In this document: positions 53,163-64,000 of the stretch, one piece after another
Numbering within the stretch: position 1 is the first letter of the stretch
Layout: each line of letters starts with the position of its first letter
The notes under the pieces: generated by a model
The model's input: only the letters and a program-made list of their open reading frames with translations
What the model was told of the DNA's origin: nothing
Database searches by the model: none
Program-made: the position numbers and the translations under genes
NCBI GenBank assembly: GCA_037783545.1
Contig: JBBELK010000835.1
Span: forward strand, 372,001 to 436,000
DNA length: 64,000 nt
Source of the DNA: Henricia sp. BOLD:AAB3569
Lineage: Eukaryota > Echinodermata > Asteroidea > Spinulosida > Echinasteridae
Reading direction: 5' to 3'

Positions 53163-53332
53163 CATTTCGCCCCAGAACCACTTAGCCCTGAACCACGGCC
53201 TGTGCACGTAGTGGTTTTGGGGCGAGGTGGAATTTGGGCGGGGTAGTGTTTGGACGAAGTGATTTGGGGCGAAATGGCACTTGGGCGAAGTGGTTTGGGG
53301 GCGAAATGGCACTTGGGCGAAGTGGTTTGGGG
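53163..53332. repeat. Foldback minisatellite, unit 13
   Basis: As in unit 1. Confidence 0.75.
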
Positions 53333-53568
53333 AAAATTTAATTTACGTCTCGTGAGACGAACAATAATGTTTTGCTCATTTTTCAGAAACTATAGCACTT
53401 CAGACAAAACCATCAGGGGAAGTTTTCTGCCGTCATCAGAAACGATCGTTGGAATTCGTGTGAATAATATAAATGGATGTTGCGATATGTTTTTACACTT
53501 GGTGGTTTTTCCCCCGTTTGTTCCCTAATGGGCTTGCCTACAAGCCAACCACAATCCAGGAAAACCCA

Positions 53569-53708
53569 CCAATGACTGACAATCCCGTTGTCCAATCATA
53601 TGCATGCACACTCGCCACGCGTCGACTCGACGGGCTTGGCTAGGATTATAAATAGCGAAACAAAATCTCGCAAAGAGTGACTTGCAGAAGAATTGAAACA
53701 AAATTATA
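53569..53708 (+). promoter_or_regulatory. H3 promoter and leader, unit 13
   Basis: CCAAT at 53569-53573 and 53592-53596, TATAAATA at 53647-53654. Confidence 0.85.
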
Positions 53709-53981
53709 ATGGCTCGTACCAAGCAAACCGCTCGCAAATCTACCGGCGGAAAGGCCCCACGCAAGCAATTGGCCACAAAGGCCGCCCGCAAGAGCGCACA
53801 GGACTTCAAGACCGAACTTCGCTTCCAGAGCTCCGCCGTCATGGCTCTTCAAGAAGCCAGCGAAGCCTACTTAGTCGGCCTCTTCGAAGACACCAACCTG
53901 TGCGCAATCCACGCCAAGCGTGTGACCATCATGCCAAAGGACATCCAGCTGGCTCGCCGCATTCGCGGTGAACGTGCCTGA
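53709..53981 (+). CDS. H3: Internally deleted histone H3 (in-frame, 90 codons), unit 13
   Basis: Same residue 29-74 deletion as units 9 and 10, but with the original Gln76 (KSAQDFKTE across the join). This is the ancestral form of the short gene, so the deletion predates the His76 change. Confidence 0.93.
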   Translation: MARTKQTARKSTGGKAPRKQLATKAARKSAQDFKTELRFQSSAVMALQEASEAYLVGLFEDTNLCAIHAKRVTIMPKDIQLARRIRGERA

Positions 53982-54007
53982 TCAGCAGAGACTTCAATCA
54001 ACCACCT

Positions 54008-54023
54008 GGCTCTTTTCAGAGCC
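54008..54023 (+). terminator. Histone stem-loop, short H3 unit 13
   Basis: Canonical hairpin with downstream element. Confidence 0.96.
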
Positions 54024-55373
54024 ACACAAAAACAAAAAAGAGATGACTTCTGTGCCAAGTGCTTGCTTTATAAAAACAAATAGATTTTCTGTAAATGTTT
54101 ATATGTAATCAGAAAAAAATGGAAAAAAACATTCCATGTCCTGCCGTCGTTTCTTTAGAATAACTTCTCTTTTGTTATTTCCAATGTTTTCAGTGTCGGA
54201 ATGATCTCAGCGACATTTCCTTCGATGCAATTCGCAAGTGGTCATTTTAAATCGTTTGCAAACTATTTGTTTGTCGCACTTGGTAATATCCAACAAAGGC
54301 ATCATTTTACACGGGATAAAACGCGGTGCCTAATATTATCGTTTTAATACCATTGCAGCTGTTAAAAACGCCTTTAGCTGGGATTTTGTTCCCGTCAAAT
54401 CATAAAGTAAAGTTTGGGTTGAGGTTGGATTCACAATGAGCCTTTTCGCGCGTAAAGTTGATGCGCGCCGCTTTAAAAAAAAAACAAGAAGAAAAAGAAA
54501 GCGGTGTGGAGGGAGTTTGGAGTGAAACGACGCACTGAAAATTACAGAATCACACAAGCGTTTTCCACACATCGGAGTCGATTCTGTGGTTTTCAGTGTG
54601 ACGTTTCACATAGTCTGGTACCCGGGCCAAAACATTCGGACTGATTTTAAGGTCCGCCAACCGCCAGTATATACATGTTAGTCCGCCATATTGAAACAGG
54701 AGGGATTTCTCCTTTTTCCGAAGGTTCCCGAAGTTACCCGAATGCACGTCCGGGCGTTATCGTTAATCGCCGGGTACGATTCGCCAGTGTTTCGCTGCGT
54801 GTTTATTTACGATGATGCAGACAAGGTCTGAATGTGATTTTTGATGCTATAATGGGCATATGTAATATTTTAAGGTTAAAATATTGAATGTTTATTGGCC
54901 AAATATGGAATAACCCTTTTCAGATTGTTATACACCCGTGCCGCGCTATGTGCTTGACGTAATGCTTAGTGCTATTTCAAACACTATACGGTAGCCGGTC
55001 CTCATAATTTATTCAGTCCTTGTATTAAGTCTACGTTTTACACAAAATTCCCTTTTACGCGCGCGCGCGCGATATACCCTTAGGCCTATAATCACAATAA
55101 ATAAATCACTTAAAACACAAACAAACAAACAAACAAACAAAATCGAGAAATAAATGAATAAATAACAAATAAAGACATAAACCTTTCTCATAAAGACGTC
55201 ACGTTTAACTCGTTCAATACCATGCACCAACTTTTTTTGTGCACTTTAGTGTGCATGTGGTGGAATTCACCGTTCTTAGCTAAATAATATCACAGTTTAT
55301 GTTACGAATTAATGGATTTTGTTTAACTATACATGCGTAGAATGGGCAGAAACGTGTACAACGCACGGGCTAG

Positions 55374-56000
<627 letters not shown>

Positions 56001-56034
56001 TCACGCATCCAGCATGGCCCACAACAGTACAACC

Positions 56035-56050
56035 GGCTCTTTTCAGAGCC
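56035..56050 (+). terminator. Histone stem-loop, H4 unit 14
   Basis: Canonical hairpin plus AAAAGAGAT. Confidence 0.96.
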
Positions 56051-57163
56051 ACAACATTTTCATAAAAGAGATTGACTTGTATGCCTGCTGTTTATTTTTC
56101 TTTCAAAAAAAAACGTACTTTCCTAATAATTTATTTAAGAACGTTATATTATTCATTGGGAGTCAGTACAGGGTCTGCAATCGAAACATTTAGACCAAGG
56201 GCAATTTAAAAGGGTTTGCAGGATTTGCTGACAATGATTTGGACCACCCCTAATTAACCCTCAAATAATCTGTAAATTAAAATGTTCTTGGAGCCTTAAA
56301 GCTTCCGTGTGGTAAAGAATGGGGTGTTGGCGCAGAGACAGTTCTGGATGCTTGCACGTCCAACAATTCGGGGTGAATGGAAGGGTAGAAATGTGCCCTA
56401 TTTGGCCCTGTGGTGGATGGATAATTTCTCGGACGTACGTAGATACACGTAGAAAGAAGGAATAGCGCCCTCAATGGTTCTGTTGGCACTAGATTGCTGG
56501 GGTGGCGCGGAAGATCAAGAATAACCATTCCTGCGTGCACAACTTCGATTGTTGGGGGATTTTGGAATACTTTTCTGGAGTAATTAATGAACGGGCATTT
56601 TCTGTTCTTCGATGGACACTTGTCGAACTATAATAGTCGCCGCTCAATTGGGTTCATTGCCAGTTTTCAGTATGCATATTGCCAGCTACGGTAGCCTACC
56701 GCAGTGCAAGTTGCAAGTTTTTCTATAAGTGCAGTGCGTCTGATCAAGTAAAAGCCGAGTCATAATTCCTACAGTGACTCTTTAAAGTCCTGCTCTGTAT
56801 TACATTTATCTTGTAAATGAACGTGATTTCCCACATCTTTTAGAAACACCACGGTACATGTAGCAAATTGAATATGGGGGGGGGGGGGGACTGTTACGGA
56901 AAATGCCCCTTCGTTGACTTCGCAGCAATGTAATTAATCTCACCGAATATGCAATATGCACCGAATTCCAAGTTCTGCCAAATTTAAACGTTTACTTCAA
57001 CTCGTAATGATTACAGATAGTATACATGATTAGTAAACTGTTACAAATAGTTTTATCCCCCTGTGTGATTTGAAGATATGCATGATTAAAACCAACTTGA
57101 GCAAAAACCAGCTCTGTACTTCGTCTAACTTTTGAGAAAACAGTCAAAAAAAGGTTTGCAAGT

Positions 57164-57333
57164 CATTTCGCCCCAGAACCACTTAGCCCTAAACCACGGC
57201 CTGTGCACGTAGTGGTTTTGGGGCGAGGTGGAATTTGGGCGGGGTAGTGTTTGGACGAAGTGATTTGGGGCGAAATGGCACTTGGGCGAAGTGGTTTGGG
57301 GGCGAAATGGCACTTGGGCGAAGTGGTTTGGGG
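57164..57333. repeat. Foldback minisatellite, unit 14
   Basis: As in unit 1, with a private G-to-A near 57191. Confidence 0.75.
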
Positions 57334-57568
57334 AAAATTTAATTTACGTCTCGTGAGACGAACAATAATGTTTTGCTCATTTTTCAGAAACTATAGCACT
57401 TCAGACAAAACCATCAGGGGAAGTTTTCTGCCGTCATCAGAAACGATCGTTGGAATTCGTGTGAATAATATAAATGGATGTTGCGATATGTTTTTACACT
57501 TGGTGGTTTTTCCCCCGTTTGTTCCCTAATGGCTTGCCTACAAGCCAACCACAATCCAGGAAAACCCA

Positions 57569-58119
<551 letters not shown>

Positions 58120-58145
58120 TCAGCAGAGACTTCAATCAACCACCT

Positions 58146-58161
58146 GGCTCTTTTCAGAGCC
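58146..58161 (+). terminator. Histone stem-loop, H3 unit 14
   Basis: Canonical hairpin with downstream element. Confidence 0.96.
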
Positions 58162-59587
58162 ACACAAAAACAAAAAAGAGATGACTTCTGTGCCAAGTGC
58201 TTGCTTTATAAAAACAAATAGATTTTCTGTAAATGTTTATATGTAATCAGAAAAAAATGGAAACAAACATTCCATGTCCTGCCGTCGTTTCTTTAGAATA
58301 ACTTCTCTTTTGTTATTTCCAATGTTTTCAGTGTCGGAATGATCTCAGCGACATTTCCTTCGATGCAATTCGCAAGTGGTCATTTTAAATCGTTTGCAAA
58401 CTATTTGTTTGTCGCACTTGGTAATATCCAACAAAGGCATCATTTTACACGGGATAAAACGCGGTGCCTAATATTATCGTTTTAATACCATTGCAGCTGT
58501 TAAAAACGCCTTTAGCTGGGATTTTGTTCCCGTCAAATCATAAAGTAAAGTTTGGGTTGAGGTTGGATTCACAATGAGCCTTTTCGCGCGTAAAGTTGAT
58601 GCGCGCCGCTTTAAAAAAAAAACAAGAAGAAAAAGAAAGCGGTGTGGAGGGAGTTTGGAGTGAAACGACGCACTGAAAATTACAGAATCACACAAGCGTT
58701 TTCCACACATCGGAGTCGATTCTGTGGTTTTCAGTGTGACGTTTCACATAGTCTGGTACCCGGGCCAAAACATTCGGACTGATTTTAAGGTCCGCCAACC
58801 GCCAGTATATACATGTTAGTCCGCCATATTGAAACAGGAGGCATTTCTCCTTTTTCCGAAGGTTCCCGAAGTTACCCGAATGCACGTCCGGGCGTTATCG
58901 TTAATCGCCGGGTACGATTCGCCAGTGTTTCGCTGCGTGTTTATTTACGATGATGCAGACAAGGTCTGAATGTGATTTTTGATGCTATAATGGGCATATG
59001 TAATATTTTAAGGTTAAAATATTGAATGTTTATTGGCCAAATATGGAATAACCCTTTTCAGATTGTTATACACCCGTGCCGCGCTATGTGCTTGACGTAA
59101 TGCTTAGTGCTATTTCAAACACTATACGGTAGCCGGTCCTCATAATTTATTCAGTCCTTGTATTAAGTCTACGTTTTACACAAAATTCCCTTTTACGCGC
59201 GCGCGCGCGATATACCCTTAGGCCTATAATCACAATAAATAAATCACTTAAAACACAAACAAACAAACAAACAAACAAAATCGAGAAATAAATGAATAAA
59301 TAACAAATAAAGACATAAACCTTTCTCATAAAGACGTCACGTTTAACTCGTTCAATACCATGCACCAACTTTTTTTGTGCACTTTAGTGTGCATGTGGTG
59401 GAATTCACCGTTCTTAGCTAAATAATATCACAGTTTATGTTACGAATTAATGGATTTTGTTTAACTATACATGCGTAGAATGGGCAGAAACGTGTACAAC
59501 GCACGGGCTAGCATTTTCCCCAGGGAGGATTGTGTTTCTCACGACCCTCAAGTTTGTTTGCTTTCAATTGTTCTTTTTCTCACTTAA

Positions 59588-60136
<549 letters not shown>

Positions 60137-60170
60137 TCACGCATCCAGCATGGCCCACAACAGTACAACC

Positions 60171-60186
60171 GGCTCTTTTCAGAGCC
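60171..60186 (+). terminator. Histone stem-loop, H4 unit 15
   Basis: Canonical hairpin plus AAAAGAGAT. Confidence 0.96.
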
Positions 60187-61294
60187 ACAACATTTTCATA
60201 AAAGAGATTGACTTGTATGCCTGCTGTTTATTTTTCTTTCAAAAAAAAACGTACTTTCCTAATAATTTATTTAAGAACGTTATATTATTCATTGGGAGTC
60301 AGTACAGGGTCTGCAATCGAAACATTTAGACCAAGGGCAATTTAAAAGGGTTTGCAGGATTTGCTGACAATGATTTGGACCACCCCTAATTAACCCTCAA
60401 ATAATCTGTAAATTAAAATGTTCTTGGAGCCTTAAAGCTTCCGTGTGGTAAAGAATGGGGGTGTTGGCGCAGAGACAGTTCTGGATGCTTGCACGTCCAA
60501 CAATTCGGGGTGAATGGAAGGGTAGAAATGTGCCCTATTTGGCCCTGTGGTGGATGGATAATTTCTCGGACGTACGTAGATACACGTAGAAAGAAGGAAT
60601 AGCGCCCTCAATGGTTCTGTTGGCACTAGATTGCTGGGGTGGCGCGGAAGATCAAGAATAACCATTCCTGCGTGCACAACTTCGATTGTTGGGGGATTTT
60701 GGAATACTTTTCTGGAGTAATTAATGAACGGGCATTTTCTGTTCTTCGATGGACACTTGTCGAACTATAATAGTCGCCGCTCAATTGGGTTCATTGCCAG
60801 TTTTCAGTATGCATATTGCCAGCTACGGTAGCCTACCGCAGTGCAAGTTGCAAGTTTTTCTATAAGTGCAGTGCGTCTGATCAAGTAAAAGCCGAGTCAT
60901 AATTCCTACAGTGACTCTTTAAAGTCCTGCTCTGTATTACATTTATCTTGTAAATGAACGTGATTTCCCACATCTTTTAGAAACACCACGGTACATGTAG
61001 CAAATTGAATATGGGGGGGGACTGTTACGGAAAATGCCCCTTCGTTGACTTCGCAGCAATGTAATTAATCTCACCGAATATGCAATATGCACCGAATTCC
61101 AAGTTCTGCCAAATTTAAACGTTTACTTCAACTTGTAATGATTACAGATAGTATACATGATTAGTAAACTGTTACAAATAGTTTTATCCCCCTGTGTGAT
61201 TTGAAGATATGCATGATTTAAACCAACTTGAGCAAAAACCAGCTCTGTACTTCGTCTAACTTTTGAGAAAACAGTCAAAAAAAGGTTTGCAAGT

Positions 61295-61464
61295 CATTTC
61301 GCCCCAGAACCGCTTAGGCCTGAACCACGGCCTGTGCACGTAGTGGTTTTGGGGCGAGGTGGAATTTGGGCGGGGTAGTGTTTGGACGAAGTGATTTGGG
61401 GCGAAATGGCACTTGGGCGAAGTGGTTTGGGGGCGAAATGGCACTTGGGCGAAGTGGTTTGGGG
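61295..61464. repeat. Foldback minisatellite, unit 15
   Basis: As in unit 1 with private changes in the left arm near 61312-61319. Confidence 0.75.
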
Positions 61465-61700
61465 AAAATTTAATTTACGTCTCGTGAGACGAACAATAAT
61501 GTTTTGCTCATTTTTCAGAAACTATAGCACTTCAGACAAAACCATCAGGGGAAGTTTTCTGCCGTCATCAGAAACGATCGTTGGAATTCGTGTGAATAAT
61601 ATAAATGGATGTTGCGATATGTTTTTACACTTGGTGGTTTTTCCCCCGTTTGTTCCCTAATGGGCTTGCCTACAAGCCAACCACAATCCAGGAAAACCCA

Positions 61701-61840
61701 CCAATGACTGACAATCCCGTTGTCCAATCATATGCATGCACACTCGCCACGCGTCGACTCGACGGGCTTGGCTAGGATTATAAATAGCGAAACAAAATCT
61801 CGCAAAGAGTGACTTGCAGAAGAATTGAAACAAAATTATA
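61701..61840 (+). promoter_or_regulatory. H3 promoter and leader, unit 15
   Basis: CCAAT at 61701-61705 and 61724-61728, TATAAATA at 61779-61786. Confidence 0.85.
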
Positions 61841-62113
61841 ATGGCTCGTACCAAGCAAACCGCTCGCAAATCTACCGGCGGAAAGGCCCCACGCAAGCAA
61901 TTGGCCACAAAGGCCGCCCGCAAGAGCGCACAGGACTTCAAGACCGAACTTCGCTTCCAGAGCTCCGCCGTCATGGCTCTTCAAGAAGCCAGCGAAGCCT
62001 ACTTAGTCGGCCTCTTCGAAGACACCAACCTGTGCGCAATCCACGCCAAGCGTGTGACCATCATGCCAAAGGACATCCAGCTGGCTCGCCGCATTCGCGG
62101 TGAACGTGCCTGA
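61841..62113 (+). CDS. H3: Internally deleted histone H3 (in-frame, 90 codons), unit 15
   Basis: Identical in protein to the short H3 of unit 13 (Gln76 kept). The two are separated by unit 14 with a normal H3, so long and short forms alternate here. Confidence 0.93.
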   Translation: MARTKQTARKSTGGKAPRKQLATKAARKSAQDFKTELRFQSSAVMALQEASEAYLVGLFEDTNLCAIHAKRVTIMPKDIQLARRIRGERA

Positions 62114-62139
62114 TCAGCAGAGACTTCAATCAACCACCT

Positions 62140-62155
62140 GGCTCTTTTCAGAGCC
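62140..62155 (+). terminator. Histone stem-loop, short H3 unit 15
   Basis: Canonical hairpin with downstream element. Confidence 0.96.
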
Positions 62156-63582
62156 ACACAAAAACAAAAAAGAGATGACTTCTGTGCCAAGTGCTTGCTT
62201 TATAAAAACAAATAGATTTTCTGTAAATGTTTATATGTAATCAGAAAAAAATGGAAACAAACATTCCATGTCCTGCCGTCGTTTCTTTAGAATAACTTAT
62301 CTTTTGTTATTTCCAATGTTTTCAGTGTCGGAATGATCTCAGCGACATTTCCTTCGATGCAATTCGCAAGTGGTCATTTTAAATCGTTTGCAAACTATTT
62401 GTTTGTCGCACTTGGTAATATCCAACAAAGGCATCATTTTACACGGGATAAAACGCGGTGCCTAATATTATCGTTTTAATACCATTGCAGCTGTTAAAAA
62501 CGCCTTTAGCTGGGATTTTGTTCCCGTCAAATCATAAAGTAAAGTTTGGGTTGAGGTTGGATTCACAATGAGCCTTTTCGCGCGTAAAGTTGATGCGCGC
62601 CGCTTTAAAAAAAAAAAAAAGAAGAAAAAGAAAGCGGTGTGGAGGGAGTTTGGAGTGAAACGACGCACTGAAAATTACAGAATCACACAAGCGTTTTCCA
62701 CACATCGGAGTCGATTCTGTGGTTTTCAGTGTGACGTTTCACATAGTCTGGTACCCGGGCCAAAACATTCGGACTGATTTTAAGGTCCGCCAACCGCCAG
62801 TATATACATGTTAGTCCGCCATATTGAAACAGGAGGCATTTCTCCTTTTTCCGAAGGTTCCCGAAGTTACCCGAATGCACGTCCGGGCGTTATCGTTAAT
62901 CGCCGGGTACGATTCGCCAGTGTTTCGCTGCGTGTTTATTTACGATGATGCAGACAAGGTCTGAATGTGATTTTTGATGCTATAATGGGCATATGTAATA
63001 TTTTAAGGTTAAAATATTGAATGTTTATTGGCCAAATATGGAATAACCCTTTTCAGATTGTTATACACCCGTGCCGCGCTATGTGCTTGACGTAATGCTT
63101 AGTGCTATTTCAAACACTATACGGTAGCCGGTCCTCATAATTTATTCAGTCCTTGTATTAAGTCTACGTTTTACACAAAATTCCCTTTTACGCGCGCGCG
63201 CGCGATATACCCTTAGGCCTATAATCACAATAAATAAATCACTTAAAACACAAACAAACAAACAAACAAACAAAATCGAGAAATAAATGAATAAATAACA
63301 AATAAAGACATAAACCTTTCTCATAAAGACGTCACGTTTAACTCGTTCAATACCATGCACCAACTTTTTTTGTGCACTTTAGTGTGCATGTGGCGGAATT
63401 CACCGTTCTTAGCTAAATAATATCACAGTTTATGTTACGAATTAATGGATTTTGTTTAACTATACATGCGTAGAATGGGCAGAAACGTGTACAACGCACG
63501 GGCTAGCATTTTCCCCAGGGAGGATTGTGTTTCTCACGACCCTCAAGTTTGTTTGCTTTCAATTGTTCTTTTTCTCACTTAA

Positions 63583-64000
<418 letters not shown>

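Overview
The window is one uninterrupted tandem array of replication-dependent histone genes from an animal genome. Each repeat carries one H4 gene followed by one H3 gene, both on the + strand, in a unit of about 4.1 kb. There are fifteen complete units and a sixteenth cut by the right edge, giving 16 H4 loci (the last partial) and 15 H3 loci. No H1, H2A or H2B gene is present, and I see no transposon gene, tRNA, 5S rRNA or snRNA in the spacers. Every gene is intronless, and a typical metazoan histone stem-loop followed by a purine-rich downstream element stands in place of a poly(A) signal.

Lineage: H4 has Cys73 and Val66 where vertebrates have Thr73 and Ile66, and H3 is of the H3.2 type (Ala31, the SAVM motif at 87-90, Ser96) with Glu81. 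Cys73 in H4 is, from memory, a known sea-urchin feature, so an echinoderm or related marine invertebrate is my best guess. This is an inference, not an identification.

Layout of a standard unit (unit 2, 5299-9419): E2F-like site, A-rich hairpin, a 30-bp-arm imperfect palindrome, a heat-shock-element-like array, (CG)n and (CAAA)n tracts, H4 promoter, H4, H4 stem-loop, about 1.1 kb of AT-rich spacer with a poly-G tract, a foldback minisatellite with a 16-bp period, H3 promoter (two CCAAT boxes and TATAAATA), H3, H3 stem-loop, spacer. Unit starts are 1, 5299, 9420, 13547, 17674, 21801, 25927, 30039, 34150, 38143, 42136, 46279, 50413, 54407, 58545 and 62539.

The units are nearly identical, yet differences fall in blocks that record how the array evolved. 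Unit 1 holds an extra 1,170-bp copy of the H4 3' end plus spacer. Units 3+4 and 5+6 form an 8.25-kb dimer repeated twice. Units 7 and 8 share a 16-bp deletion at the H4 C-terminus that moves the reading frame through the stem-loop. Units 9, 10, 13 and 15 carry an H3 with an in-frame 46-codon internal deletion that keeps the tail and the C-terminal helices. From the H3 half of unit 8 onward a second subfamily begins; from unit 9 it also has a 5-bp insertion in the H4 leader. Eleven H3 genes are full length (unit 3 has Ser87Phe) and thirteen H4 genes are complete (unit 14 has Tyr98Phe).

Working together, the genes would supply equal doses of H3 and H4 for new (H3-H4)2 tetramers in S phase. The defective copies look like by-products of unequal exchange being spread by concerted evolution. 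The in-frame short H3 is the one that could make a stable novel protein.
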